Positions 54,558 through 63,934 are shown, numbered from the stretch's first letter. The stretch: 64,000 nt of DNA from Photobacterium arenosum (GCF_014841115.1 NZ_JACYTP010000014.1:1-64000), one strand, 5' to 3'. Numbers and translations: made by a program. The notes: generated by a model not told the origin, from the letters alone.

Positions 54558-54947
54558 TCAAGGCAGGTTAATCTGCCAGGACACCCCAAAACGATCCGTC
54601 ACCCAGCCGAAACGCTGGCTGAAACCGTAATTATCGGCAGGCATCAGGGCATTACCGCCTTCGGTGAGCGAGGCGTAAACCCGCTCAAACTCGGTTGCCG
54701 ATTCACAGTCAACAAAGACAGACATCGCAGGCGTAAACGTAAAATGGTGCGAAATGAACGAATCGATAGCGATGAATTCCCGGCCTGCAAGCACAAAACG
54801 GGCCTGCCTGACCATGCCTTTCGACTCGCCATCCGGGTAACGCTCAATGTGACGAATTTCAGATCCGGCAAACAGGCTGATATAGAAATTCATCGCCTCT
54901 TCGGCATCCCCTTCAAACATCAGATGAGTCAGAATCGCTTGCGGCAC
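54558..54947 (-). CDS. VOC-family protein, PhnB-like
   Basis: The 129-residue protein starts with GTG behind GGGAG and has the glyoxalase/VOC pattern of the PhnB subgroup: LTHLMFEGDAEEAMNFYISLF at the start and FGWVTDRFGVSWQINLP at the end. Members often act as 3-demethylubiquinone-methyltransferase-like or uncharacterised metal-binding proteins. It ends in a tail-to-tail arrangement with the alkylsulfatase. No specific reaction can be assigned. Confidence 0.8.
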   Translation of the reverse strand: MPQAILTHLMFEGDAEEAMNFYISLFAGSEIRHIERYPDGESKGMVRQARFVLAGREFIAIDSFISHHFTFTPAMSVFVDCESATEFERVYASLTEGGNALMPADNYGFSQRFGWVTDRFGVSWQINLP

Positions 54948-54962
54948 AATATTTCTCCCTGA

Positions 54963-55556
54963 TTAGCCGCCGGCCATCACAGCTGATGGCTCAGACGGTG
55001 TGATCTCTCTGACAACACGGCATGGGTTACCCACTGCAACGCTGTTATCCGGAATATCTCTGGTGACAACACTGCCAGCGCCAATCACACAGTTATGCCC
55101 AATACGCACGCCAGGCAAAACGGCCACATTGCCTCCCAGCCAGACATTGTCACCTATCCACACTGGCGCACCGTCTTCCCCATGCAGCCGCTCAACGGGA
55201 TCGATAGGGTGAGAGGCTGCGGAAATCATGACGTTAGGGCCAATAAACGCATTCTCACCGATAGTCACTTTGCAGACATCCAGTATGGTCAGGTTATGGT
55301 TCGAATAAAAATTAGCGCCCAGCACAATGTTATAACCATAGTCGCAGTAAAAAGACGGTTCCATATGGGCATCGCCGGAAAATTGTACCCTTTCTGCCAG
55401 AATCGCCATTCTGGCTTGCGAATCGCGCGGATCGGCCAGATTAAAACGGTGACACATGACTTTGGCTTCTTTACGGTCATTGACCAGCTCAGCATCTCTG
55501 CCACTGTATGCCAAACCCGCGAGCATCTTTTCTTTCTCTGTCATTGATTCAGACAC
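54963..55556 (-). CDS. maa: Maltose/galactoside O-acetyltransferase family (Maa/LacA-like)
   Basis: The 197-residue left-handed beta-helix hexapeptide acetyltransferase shows an N-terminal Mac domain (EKEKMLAGLAYSGRDAELV) and the catalytic His region SAASHPIDP. The GTG start is fixed by AGGAG six bases upstream. It transfers acetyl from acetyl-CoA to sugars, probably for detoxification of non-metabolised sugars. It starts 19 bases after the GNAT gene stop codon on the same strand. Confidence 0.87.
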   Translation of the reverse strand: MSESMTEKEKMLAGLAYSGRDAELVNDRKEAKVMCHRFNLADPRDSQARMAILAERVQFSGDAHMEPSFYCDYGYNIVLGANFYSNHNLTILDVCKVTIGENAFIGPNVMISAASHPIDPVERLHGEDGAPVWIGDNVWLGGNVAVLPGVRIGHNCVIGAGSVVTRDIPDNSVAVGNPCRVVREITPSEPSAVMAGG

Positions 55557-55575
55557 TGTGTACTCCTTTATTTAT

Positions 55576-56085
55576 TCACAGCTCAATGCCATACAGCACA
55601 AGCAACCCGCCGTCAGGCAAGGTTTCATGGTTCGTCTCGTAATGGAAACCCAACCTGGTCAGCAAATCAATGCATCTGCGGTTCTCTGAATCGGTTATAG
55701 CAACCAAGCGGGTCAAAGAGAGCTCATCGCGAGCAAAGCACAGTGTGCTCCGGGCGGCTTCAAAAGCATATCCCTTTCCCTCAAAACCGGGTAAATAGCC
55801 GTACCCTAAATCAATGTCTTCCAGAGAATCACGCTTGATCAGGCCGCAGATGCCAATAGGTGTATCATCGCTTTTCAATGCAACGCGCTGGAGTCCCAGC
55901 CCTTTTGTCTGGTACATACTGATAAGCGATGCTTCGAGATAATTCAACGCATCCTCACGAGTATGGAGCTGTTTATCGCCGACAAAACGTTTAAAGCCCG
56001 GGGTGTTATACAGTTCAAAAATGAAATCGACATCTGCCGCCGTTAGCGGCCTGATCGTCAGACGTTCCGTGGTGATTGCTACCAT
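55576..56085 (-). CDS. GNAT N-acetyltransferase, RimJ/RimL type
   Basis: The 169-residue protein begins TERLTIRPLTAADVDFIFELY and contains the acetyl-CoA-binding region DLGYGYLPGFEGKGYAFEA, typical of RimJ/RimL-type GNAT enzymes. The substrate is unknown; ribosomal protein or small amine acetylation are both possible. It probably shares a transcript with maa. Confidence 0.82.
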   Translation of the reverse strand: MVAITTERLTIRPLTAADVDFIFELYNTPGFKRFVGDKQLHTREDALNYLEASLISMYQTKGLGLQRVALKSDDTPIGICGLIKRDSLEDIDLGYGYLPGFEGKGYAFEAARSTLCFARDELSLTRLVAITDSENRRCIDLLTRLGFHYETNHETLPDGGLLVLYGIEL

Positions 56086-56200
56086 GCTAGTTATTCCGAT
56101 ATTGATGTAACCATGAAGAGTCGGCTATCTGGCAAGGATTCCAATGCCATCAAACAGCCAGTCAGACGTAATGGGGTCTCTATTGCGTTGGCAATACCCG

Positions 56201-56974
56201 TCAGTGCTTTTCTTCTTCTCTCAGCGTCAGTACTTCATAACCGGTTTCTGTCACCAGTATTGTATGCTCCCATTGCGCCGACAGTTTTTTATCTTTCGTC
56301 ACCACGGTCCAGCCGTCTTTCTTGGTTTTGGTTTTGTATGTGCCTTCATTGATCATGGGTTCAATGGTGAATGTCATGCCCGGCTGCAGTCGCAACCCGC
56401 GTCCTTTCAGCCCATGGTGTAGCACCTGGGGTTCTTCATGCATTTCCCGGCCTATGCCATGACCGCAATATTCCCGGACCACAGAATAGCCATGACTTTC
56501 CGCATGTTTTTGAATCGCATAACCGATATCACCCAGTGTCGCCCCTGGCTTCACCTGCGCGATACCCTGCCACATGGCTTCGTAGGTTGCTTTTACCAGC
56601 CGGGACGCACGTAGCTGAACTTTACCTATGCAATACATTTTACTGGAATCGGCAATGAAGCCATTTTTCTCCAGTGTGATGTCGAGATTGATAATATCGC
56701 CATCTTTCAGCACACGGTTTTCATCCGGCATACCGTGACAGATAACTTCATTGATCGACGCATTCAGGACATACGGATAATCATACTGGCCTTTACTGGC
56801 TGGCCGGGCAGACAATACGTCGGTAATAAAAGCGTCGACCTTATCGTTAATCGCCATGGTCGATACACCGGCAGCCACGAAGTTATCCAGCATCGAAAAT
56901 ACCGAGGCTAACAAACGGCCAGATTCCCGCATCAATTCAATTTCTTGCGCGGTTTTAATATTAATTTTGTTCAC
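56201..56974 (-). CDS. map: Type I methionine aminopeptidase
   Basis: The 257-residue metalloprotease has the metal ligands in context: DIINLDITLEKNGFIADSSK (second Asp shifted to the usual position), CGHGIGREMHEEPQ, and TIEPM with a late E in WEHT. It removes N-terminal Met. It starts with GTG and overlaps the end of the ParD-like gene by 14 bp, so it is translationally coupled to that gene rather than to rpsB-tsf as a housekeeping copy would be upstream of. It is therefore probably a second, accessory map gene. Confidence 0.88.
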   Translation of the reverse strand: MNKINIKTAQEIELMRESGRLLASVFSMLDNFVAAGVSTMAINDKVDAFITDVLSARPASKGQYDYPYVLNASINEVICHGMPDENRVLKDGDIINLDITLEKNGFIADSSKMYCIGKVQLRASRLVKATYEAMWQGIAQVKPGATLGDIGYAIQKHAESHGYSVVREYCGHGIGREMHEEPQVLHHGLKGRGLRLQPGMTFTIEPMINEGTYKTKTKKDGWTVVTKDKKLSAQWEHTILVTETGYEVLTLREEEKH

Positions 56975-57173
56975 TCATTAATTCCTGTACTGATCCCGCG
57001 TCACTGAGTAACAGTTTGCGAATCAGTTCGTTATACGTCAGTGTCGGGTTCATTTCGGCCAGCAGACCCATCTTTATCCAAAACTCGGCCTGAGCATTAA
57101 TGGAACGCGACATCGTGCTGCTGGCTTTGCGGATTTCCTCATGAAGTTCATCCGATATTTTTACAATCCCCAT
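56961..57173 (-). CDS. ParD-like antitoxin-family protein
   Basis: The 70-residue protein starts at 57173 and opens with MGIVKISDELHEEIRKASSTMSRSINAQAEFW, a ribbon-helix-helix pattern characteristic of ParD-like proteins. There is no ParE gene next to it; the overlapping downstream gene is a methionine aminopeptidase. The ribosome binding site is weak. It may regulate its own operon by DNA binding. A partner relation with Map is suggested only by the overlap. Confidence 0.75.
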   Translation of the reverse strand: MGIVKISDELHEEIRKASSTMSRSINAQAEFWIKMGLLAEMNPTLTYNELIRKLLLSDAGSVQELMSEQN

Positions 57174-57343
57174 AGGGTGCCCTGAATGATATACATTGAA
57201 TAAGCGAAGTGTATACGAAACGTATATTCCCATCAATGTTATGCGATCATGATCCAAGTCGGCCTTTTCATACACAGGGAATCTTTACTTTCTCATCCGT
57301 CCCCCATGATAATGTCGGCCTGATTGACCATTCGAGCAGCACT

Positions 57344-58510
57344 ATGATTCAGGTTCCTATTACCCCCCGCCCCAACTGGAAAATGCTGGCAGATGAATTT
57401 GGATTTCGTTTTCATACCCTGGAAGGCGAACCGTATTGGGTCGAAGACCGCTACTTTCAGTTCAGTTTGCAGCAGATTGAAAGTGAACTGGAAGCACCTA
57501 CCGCCGAGCTCCATCAAATGAGCCTGGAAGCCGTCGATAAAGTCATCCGCGATGAAGCCTTACTGAAAAAGTTTCAGATCCCGGAAAACATGTGGGATCT
57601 GATTGCCAGCTCGTGGAAACAAAAAGCACCCAGTTTGTATGGGCGACTGGATTTTGCCTACGATGGTCGTCATCCGGCAAAACTGCTCGAATTTAACAGC
57701 GACACACCAACGTCACTTTACGAAGCCAGCTTTTGGCAATGGTTGTGGCTTGAAGATCAGGTCAATGCCGGCAAACTGCCAAGGCGCGCCGATCAGTACA
57801 ATTTGATTCAGGAGCTGATGATTCAGCGCATGGCGGCATTAGGCAGCTATCAGCCGGGCCAAACACTGCATTTTGCCTGCTGCCGTGACAGCGTGGAAGA
57901 CAGAGATACAGTGCAGTATCTTGAAGACTGCGCCAGAGAAGCCGGACTGAAAATCGCGTTTGTGTACGTTGAAGACATAGGTATCAATCAGGACGGTGAG
58001 TTTACCGATCTGGACGACAACCCCATTCGCTGGATGTTCAAGCTCTATCCGTGGGAGTTCATGTTCCGGGAAGAGTATGCCGCGTATCTGCACACCGCCA
58101 ATGTCAACTGGCTGGAACCTATGTGGAAAAGCATCAGTTCAAACAAGGCCATTCTGCCGCTGATGTGGGAAATGTTTCCTCACCACCCGAACCTGTTGCC
58201 CGCCTACTTTTCTGATGATCCCAAAGCCGCAAGCCTGACGGATTTTGTGAAAAAACCGATTTTCAGTCGCGAAGGTGCCAACATCAGCGTTCATCGTGCC
58301 GGTGAAATACTGCAGCATGAGCCGGGGCCGTACGGCGACGAAGGCTATATAGTCCAGCAATATACCCATTTACCCCGTTTTGGTAACAACCATATGCTCA
58401 TCGGCAGCTGGTTAATCAATGACGAACCCGCCGGACTGACGATCCGGGAAGATACAGGTTACATCACCAAAGATACCTCGATGTTTATTCCTCATATCAT
58501 TCTGGATTAA
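57344..58510 (+). CDS. ygiC: Glutathionylspermidine synthase-like ligase (YgiC family)
   Basis: The 388-residue protein matches the YgiC/YjfC family in length (386) and motifs: GRLDFAYDGRHPAKLLEFNSDTPTSL early, and KPIFSREGANI in the ATP-grasp part. It should ligate an amine to a carboxylate with ATP, by analogy with the synthetase half of Gsp; the substrate is not known. The start at 57344 lies at the start of the conserved region; the ribosome binding site is weak. It diverges from the ParD-like gene. Confidence 0.82.
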   Translation: MIQVPITPRPNWKMLADEFGFRFHTLEGEPYWVEDRYFQFSLQQIESELEAPTAELHQMSLEAVDKVIRDEALLKKFQIPENMWDLIASSWKQKAPSLYGRLDFAYDGRHPAKLLEFNSDTPTSLYEASFWQWLWLEDQVNAGKLPRRADQYNLIQELMIQRMAALGSYQPGQTLHFACCRDSVEDRDTVQYLEDCAREAGLKIAFVYVEDIGINQDGEFTDLDDNPIRWMFKLYPWEFMFREEYAAYLHTANVNWLEPMWKSISSNKAILPLMWEMFPHHPNLLPAYFSDDPKAASLTDFVKKPIFSREGANISVHRAGEILQHEPGPYGDEGYIVQQYTHLPRFGNNHMLIGSWLINDEPAGLTIREDTGYITKDTSMFIPHIILD

Positions 58511-58527
58511 AAAAGTTGTCATATTGT

Positions 58528-58547
58528 ACGGCGGTTGAACCCGCCGT
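58528..58547 (+). terminator. Rho-independent terminator after ygiC
   Basis: ACGGCGG pairs with CCGCCGT around TTGAAC and is followed by TTTTG. Confidence 0.8.
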
Positions 58548-58671
58548 TTTGTTCAAACCAGTCACTTCAGACGACAAAACAACCAGGCTTGAAACCACTC
58601 CTTCTCGCGACATCTATTCAGACTTGATATTAATCTTGTAAGAAGAGCCGGTTCATCAATCAAATATAGAA

Positions 58672-59192
58672 ATGACTTTTGATGTCAATCAAAATGGCCT
58701 TTTTGATGATGGAGATATTCGAATTATCGCAGGGAATGCATCTGGTAGTTTTACAGATATCATCAGTTCATGGGCTTATAGCGCTGATTATTTAGTTCAG
58801 TTAAACAGCAGCAATACCATGATCACATTCCGCGAAATGAGCGGGGTCATTATTGGTTCATCCAATACAAATTATGTCAGTAAACTCGGTGGTGTGAAAA
58901 CGCACCAACATTTAGTGAACGATCAATTAACCGAGCAGAAAATCATCTTACGCACGAATAGAAGCCTGTCCGGTTCGTTGCCACAATTAGATCAACTCAT
59001 GCAGCAACTGAGATTGATTGATGCCAATACACCGATGGTCTGACTGACGCGAGCAGTGACTATGTCCCTGAGCCTGGTGTCTTTACTCAGCAACCTATCC
59101 TTTCTTTACAGGATAATCAAAACGATTACACCGGCAACAATCAATGGGTTGATATTAAGTCTGTCCATTTTAGTTCGAGCACTGCTGAATAA
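58672..59192 (+). pseudogene. Frameshifted, 5'-incomplete gene remnant
   Basis: The first frame (58672-59043) encodes 123 residues with VNQNGLFDDGD near the start, like calcium-binding or secreted proteins, and stops at TGA. A minus-one frame (59040-59189) continues with about 50 plausible residues (TDASSDYVPEPGVFTQQP to SSTAE) and ends in TAA at 59190-59192. No ribosome binding site or signal peptide precedes the first frame, so the true 5' end is also missing. I do not recognise the parent family. Confidence 0.55.
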
Positions 59193-59333
59193 ATCTTATC
59201 CCTGAAGTATCAGCACTGCTGGTTTGATGGCTTTTCAATGTGAATTAATAAGTTAATCTTTCCGTCTCCGTGGATTCTTCACGTACGCCGCTAGCCTTGG
59301 CTAACGGCGTCGTTTCACAGCTTTAAAAACGCA

Positions 59334-59990
59334 TCAACCCGGCAGAACGACAATACCGAGAGGCTCCAGCAATTGCTCTTGCTGCCAATCGCAGATTTTC
59401 ACACCCGTTAAATCGACTGTTCGGGGATCGAGACCATCAAGTTCTGAATAGCTAAGATCTGCACCCTGGAAAGAAAATTGTACCCAGCAGTCTTCAGAGA
59501 AAACACTTCTGCATAAGTCCGACCCTTTCAAAGATGCCCCCCGTAAGTTCGTCCCATACCATTTATTTTCAAATAGATCGCATTTCTCAAGGCACTGACT
59601 TTCAAAATTGGCATAGCTTAAATTACAGCCGGTAATAAAAGCAGAGCAAAAATACATCTGATGGCTGATTTGATTCACAAAACTCGCCTGAATAAAATTG
59701 GCACCTTTCAGATCACTATCCCGCAATTCAATACCAAAGCAATTTGCACCTTTAAAGTTTGCTAAAGCTAACTGACAGTTTTTAAAACTCGCATCACGCA
59801 AATCGCAATAGTCAAAATGACAGCCTTCGATAGCCCCCGGCTCAATAAACTTACAGTTTTCAAAAACTGCATCCCTTAAATTTGCTCGGCTAAAGTCACA
59901 ACGGTAAAACTGACAGCGCTTGAATACAGCTTCTGATAAATCCTGGCGGGAAAAACTAACCTGATTAAATATTTCATTCTCTTTATACAT
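59334..59990 (-). CDS. qnr: Chromosomal Qnr pentapeptide repeat protein
   Basis: The protein has exactly 218 residues from the ATG at 59990 (GGAGG five bases upstream), the canonical Qnr length. The A(D/N)LxX pentapeptide repeats form a right-handed quadrilateral beta helix. Segments such as ANLRDAVFENCKFIE, DLRDASFKNC, NCFGIELRDSDLKGANF, MYFCSAFITGCNLSYANF and KICDWQQEQLLE closely match QnrVC/Vibrio Qnr proteins. Qnr protects DNA gyrase and topoisomerase IV from quinolones. A chromosomal location is normal in Vibrionaceae. I saw no LexA box upstream. Confidence 0.92.
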   Translation of the reverse strand: MYKENEIFNQVSFSRQDLSEAVFKRCQFYRCDFSRANLRDAVFENCKFIEPGAIEGCHFDYCDLRDASFKNCQLALANFKGANCFGIELRDSDLKGANFIQASFVNQISHQMYFCSAFITGCNLSYANFESQCLEKCDLFENKWYGTNLRGASLKGSDLCRSVFSEDCWVQFSFQGADLSYSELDGLDPRTVDLTGVKICDWQQEQLLEPLGIVVLPG

Positions 59991-60270
59991 CATCGCCTCC
60001 ACTAATTTGATTCAGAGTCTAGCATTTAGAATGTTTGAGAGTAAGAAAAACAAACCATTAAAAAACAATAATTTAAAACACCCTTATTTTGCCATTTTAA
60101 GGCACCAAACCAGCTTGTAGTGAAGCGCAAAGCCAACTCATCGACACCGCGGGCAAAGAAAAAAGTTTACCTGCGCAGGAGGGCGCAGGGAGATGATTTT
60201 CCCTGGTTAGATGTATCAAACTGTGCTGCAAGAAATCGTTAACAGCACAGATGAATTCAACCTGATAGAA

Positions 60271-60564
60271 TTACTTATTAAAACTGTACTGCCGCTTCAC
60301 TTCCACAACCTGCACAGTGTAGGAGGCGTACCACTTTTCACGGCCAAATTGCTGGGCCAGTGAATGCTGGCTGTCTTTGTGCCAGTTTTGGATATCCTCT
60401 TCGGCGTTCCAGTAGGAAATCGCAATTTCCTGATCCCCTTCTGTCACAGCGATAAAGTCCAGGCACCCATATTTTTCAAATGCCAGATCCCGCATCACTT
60501 TGACCATCTCGGTATACTGGCTGTCTTGCTCACCTGTTGTCGCCTTGAAAATCACTGCAAACAT
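60271..60564 (-). CDS. Antibiotic biosynthesis monooxygenase (ABM) domain protein
   Basis: The 97-residue protein has the ABM ferredoxin-like fold pattern (FAVIFKATTGEQDSQYTEM at the start, EIAISYWNAEEDIQNWH in the middle). The ribosome binding site GGAG lies before the ATG. Members are small dimers with varied monooxygenase or haem-related roles; no specific substrate can be assigned. Confidence 0.8.
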   Translation of the reverse strand: MFAVIFKATTGEQDSQYTEMVKVMRDLAFEKYGCLDFIAVTEGDQEIAISYWNAEEDIQNWHKDSQHSLAQQFGREKWYASYTVQVVEVKRQYSFNK

Positions 60565-60652
60565 TTATCTCTCCTTTGCTTTTCATCTGAACATCCGTGT
60601 CCGAACCTTCTGAGGTGCCGATACGGGCCACAGCCCGGAAGTCGGTATATCA

Positions 60653-62257
60653 TTACGACAGAAGCTGGGCATCAAAAGTAGCTGGTACGATTCTGGAGCC
60701 CTGCTTTTCGACGATTTCCATAATGCCTAAATGGATTTCCTGGGCGGCCACCTGATAAACCGGCAGGCTTTTGGTGCCAATATACGCAAATACATTGATT
60801 TCTAATCCGTGCGCACCAAAACCTCGAAACGTCACACGCAGGGGCTTTTTATCGACTTTTTCATGATTTTCCAGCAGCAGTTTTATTTCATCAATAATCT
60901 GCTTTAACTGCGTGGTCGATGTGCTGTAATCCAGACGAATATCCGATTTAAACCGGATCTTCTCCCGCATCGAAATATTTTCAATTTCCATTTCCGATAG
61001 CTTGGCATTCGGCACATGGATAACGGTTCTGTCTATGGTTCTGATGCGGGTACAACGCAGGCCAATTTCTTCTACCGTGCCCCGGATCCCACCGAAATTG
61101 CACAGATTACCCACTTTTACCGGTGCCGCAGAATAGAGCATCATGGTACCAATGAAGTTTTCCAGTGTTTGTTTGGAAGCCAAAGCCAGGGCAACACCAC
61201 CCACGCCCATTCCGGCCAGCAAGGCTGTCGCATTGAAACCCTGGTATTCCATCCAGGACAACACAGCAAAGATCAGCAAAATGATACGGATAAATGTCAG
61301 GAAGGGACGAACCATGGCCGCCCCTTGTTTATTGCCGTTGTTAATTAAACGCTCACGAAGAATGTACTGAAAAAGCCCAATCGCAGACCAGCCAAGCCAC
61401 AGGCTGGCACCCAACAGAAGATAACCATTATTGAGCAAGGCTCTGGCATTGGCCGTCAGTGTCGCATTCGACAGCAACAGATGATCCAGACCCAGTGCGG
61501 TAAAAAACAGCAAAGGCTTGGCGATTAAACCTGCCAAATCGTCTTTCATCTTGATGTCTGTTTTCCGGACCAACCAGGCTGTAATCAGACAGACTGGCGT
61601 CACGATCGCAAATGAGGCTAACAAACAGGTAAAAAGAAACGTCATTTCCCAGAGGCTGAGTTTGAACAGATAGCCGTCCGGCACATTCTGGATGAACCAT
61701 TCTGTCAACGGGCTGTAGCCCAGTTCTTCATACAGACTCGGGACCAGTGCGACTGTGGCATTGGAAATCTTCCAGATTTTGCCCAGCTTTTTGCTTGGAA
61801 CTTGCTGCAACAGGAGTGACACTTCCGTGTTTTTAACATTAATATTGCCGAACGACTCCCGATAGTCAGGCAACAGATCATCCAGATCCCCTGCCGGGGT
61901 ATCATCAATGTCCTGAAGATTGATCCACAGATTCCGCTCAATGATGGCATGCAGTTTTCTGGCGTAGTCTTCTCCATTTCTGGCGCTCATTCCTTTAGGC
62001 ATGTAACGCAAGTCCAGGTATTTCGCCGCTTTCGTGTAGTCCTGCTCGTAAATCGCTTCCAGAAAACCTTTCAGCGCGCCTCTGGGAGTATCGCGGTCCA
62101 GGGAATCTTTGTAATCATAGGCCGCATTCACCGCTTGCCCTGCTGCTGTGGTTGCTGGGTCTGCCGGATTGCCCAGCAGTATATTGGGGGCCGCTGTTGC
62201 AATGAGCGGCACAAAAAAGCAGCAAAGCAGAAAGGTTCTGAACAAGGTTTGCATCAT
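60653..62257 (-). CDS. MscS-family mechanosensitive channel
   Basis: The 534-residue protein has a signal peptide (about 1-22), a periplasmic domain to about 190, four to five membrane segments, and the MscS pore helix region GMGVGGVALALASKQTLENFIGTMML, followed by the beta-domain and vestibule. It is larger than MscS and similar in layout to YbiO/YnaI-type channels with extra N-terminal parts. It opens at high membrane tension to release solutes after osmotic downshock, which fits the osmolyte-accumulating lifestyle indicated by bet/cho. Confidence 0.87.
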   Translation of the reverse strand: MMQTLFRTFLLCCFFVPLIATAAPNILLGNPADPATTAAGQAVNAAYDYKDSLDRDTPRGALKGFLEAIYEQDYTKAAKYLDLRYMPKGMSARNGEDYARKLHAIIERNLWINLQDIDDTPAGDLDDLLPDYRESFGNINVKNTEVSLLLQQVPSKKLGKIWKISNATVALVPSLYEELGYSPLTEWFIQNVPDGYLFKLSLWEMTFLFTCLLASFAIVTPVCLITAWLVRKTDIKMKDDLAGLIAKPLLFFTALGLDHLLLSNATLTANARALLNNGYLLLGASLWLGWSAIGLFQYILRERLINNGNKQGAAMVRPFLTFIRIILLIFAVLSWMEYQGFNATALLAGMGVGGVALALASKQTLENFIGTMMLYSAAPVKVGNLCNFGGIRGTVEEIGLRCTRIRTIDRTVIHVPNAKLSEMEIENISMREKIRFKSDIRLDYSTSTTQLKQIIDEIKLLLENHEKVDKKPLRVTFRGFGAHGLEINVFAYIGTKSLPVYQVAAQEIHLGIMEIVEKQGSRIVPATFDAQLLS

Positions 62258-62404
62258 CTGATGTCCGTCTGAATATCCAAAGCTGATGCGATTTTATAAG
62301 CGACTGCTTTCAGAGGCCAGACATTGTTATGCACTAACTGCACTGACTCTCAAAGGCACAGAATACAAGTGAGTTCGCCGCATCACCATCACGCTGGCTG
62401 GGTA

Positions 62405-62845
62405 CTATTCTGACAACGTCTGCTGAGCCTTCAGCGCCACATCGGCCACTTTTTCGATGAGATCCGACTGGTTGCTGACAATGTCGGCCACTGACATCCA
62501 GCAACAGTCACTGGCGTCATCACCCGGCTGCAGCTCTCCTGCCACATAGCGGCAAAGTACAGGCACCAGAATAAAGTGATGGTGACAGTTGTCACCATCG
62601 AATTCATTGACTTCAACCACTTCCAATAGTTGTTCTGCTACCGCTAACACACTGGTTTCTTCTTTCAATTCCCGCACAGCCGCATCACGCAGGGTTTCAC
62701 CCGGCCAGACGGAGCCGCCGGGAAAGCCCCAGCCATCTTTCTGCGGTTCATTTTTGCGTTGAACCAGAATGAGTTGATCGTCTTTGTAGGTGACAGCGAG
62801 AACCGCCACTTTAGGTGATGAAAACGTGCTGTGCTGATGGGGCAT
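62405..62845 (-). CDS. NUDIX hydrolase
   Basis: The 146-residue protein has a Nudix box GGSVWPGETLRDAAVRELKEET (G-x5-E-x7-RE-L-x-EE), with the final Gly position replaced by Ser. The family hydrolyses nucleoside diphosphate derivatives. The N-terminal AVTYKDDQLILVQR strand is common in MutT- and ADP-ribose-type members. The substrate is unknown. Confidence 0.85.
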   Translation of the reverse strand: MPHQHSTFSSPKVAVLAVTYKDDQLILVQRKNEPQKDGWGFPGGSVWPGETLRDAAVRELKEETSVLAVAEQLLEVVEVNEFDGDNCHHHFILVPVLCRYVAGELQPGDDASDCCWMSVADIVSNQSDLIEKVADVALKAQQTLSE

Positions 62846-62960
62846 ACCGGGCTTCCGAATTCTGTTTCAGGAAGCCCATGATATCGCATGTTTTACGCAG
62901 AAAGTACCTGCCGGGCCATAGCCGTTAGCGCAGAGCGGCAGGTTAAGGAGTACGAATCAT

Positions 62961-63293
62961 TCAGTTCAGAGGCTTGATGGGCGCCGTTTTAAGATCGTCA
63001 TCAAGCTGATCATTAATCTTGATGTAATCTTCACCTTTAACGTCATAGATAGACTGTTTCTGAGTTACCGCATTTTCGCCGGTCCAGAACTCGATAGGGT
63101 TTAGCACCATGTAATCTGCCACTGTGGTCACAGCATAAACCGGCGCCATCGCAATGGTCAGACCGCCACGTGCATAACGGTTATCCACCACATCCATATT
63201 GAATTTCATGGTTGCATTGGTTGCTGCCATCTGGCCCGCACACCCCGTTAATAAAGTCACCAGAGAGACCGCTACAAAAACCATTTTTTTCAT
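62961..63293 (-). CDS. DUF3332 lipoprotein
   Basis: The 110-residue protein has a lipoprotein signal (LLTGC) and the DUF3332 pattern KFNMDVVDNRYARGG and MVLNPIEFWTGENAV. The family is a small envelope lipoprotein frequent in Vibrionaceae, of unknown function. It is a single gene. Confidence 0.85.
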   Translation of the reverse strand: MKKMVFVAVSLVTLLTGCAGQMAATNATMKFNMDVVDNRYARGGLTIAMAPVYAVTTVADYMVLNPIEFWTGENAVTQKQSIYDVKGEDYIKINDQLDDDLKTAPIKPLN

Positions 63294-63477
63294 TGTTCAA
63301 TACCCGTAAATAAAACAGGGTTTAATTGTAATCATACCCTTCTCGATTTAAACCAGCAGCTTGTTAAATCTGATACTAATTCAGGATACATTCAGGTAAA
63401 AAACATCGTTCAATTACATTAGCAAATAATTGCCATAATCAGATTTGGCCGGCTGAATGTATGTTGAGAGAGTGCCT

Positions 63478-63873
63478 TTATTCTTTATCGAAACTGTCCA
63501 CAATAATCGCTCCCATAGAAGCGGGCATGGCAATGATCAATGCACGTTTAACAGCAACGACCCAATTATCGATGAGCGGGAACTGGTTAAGCGAAAACAG
63601 GATCAGGCAAACCACCAGATAAGTGATCAGATAGGCCCCAAGTACCCTGGCCAGAAAAACAGGCACGCGTTTACGGATATTCTGACCAAACATGGACTGG
63701 TAAGCGTATAGCCCCATAAAAACCAAGGTGAGCACAACAAGGACAGACAAATTCAGCAGTGGAAGAGATTCACTCAGTTGCCAGGCTTCTTCAGAAAAGG
63801 AAATGGGGACGCCCAGGGCAAAGGCGCCGATCACAATCTGGCCCAAATCTTCAGCGTTGAATTTCCAGTCCAT
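63478..63873 (-). CDS. Integral membrane protein, DUF2391/TIGR02587-like
   Basis: The 131-residue protein has four hydrophobic segments and the opening DLGQIVIGAFALGVPISFSEEAWQL, as in the TIGR02587 group of putative integral membrane proteins. The EEAW motif in the first membrane segment is conserved in the family. The function is unknown. Confidence 0.75.
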   Translation of the reverse strand: MDWKFNAEDLGQIVIGAFALGVPISFSEEAWQLSESLPLLNLSVLVVLTLVFMGLYAYQSMFGQNIRKRVPVFLARVLGAYLITYLVVCLILFSLNQFPLIDNWVVAVKRALIIAMPASMGAIIVDSFDKE

Positions 63874-63911
63874 TGACCACTCCGGTTCTGTTTATTTTGC
63901 TTTTGACTATC

Positions 63912-63934
63912 CCTCCCCCTTTTCAAGGGGGAGG
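63912..63934. repeat. Palindromic repeat at right edge
   Basis: A perfect 10-bp stem (CCTCCCCCTT with AAGGGGGAGG) with a three-base loop. After it comes GTTAGGCGGGGG, and at the very end of the window CCCCACCCTGACC appears in the opposite sense, as if an inverted partner begins there. It is a dispersed element, cut by the window end. Confidence 0.6.

Noticed and set aside
54495..54962. 155-residue frame antisense to the VOC gene
   Set aside because: Shadow of the VOC gene, without a start site.
59991..60270. LexA box controlling qnr
   Set aside because: No CTGT-N8-ACAG type site was found upstream of the gene.
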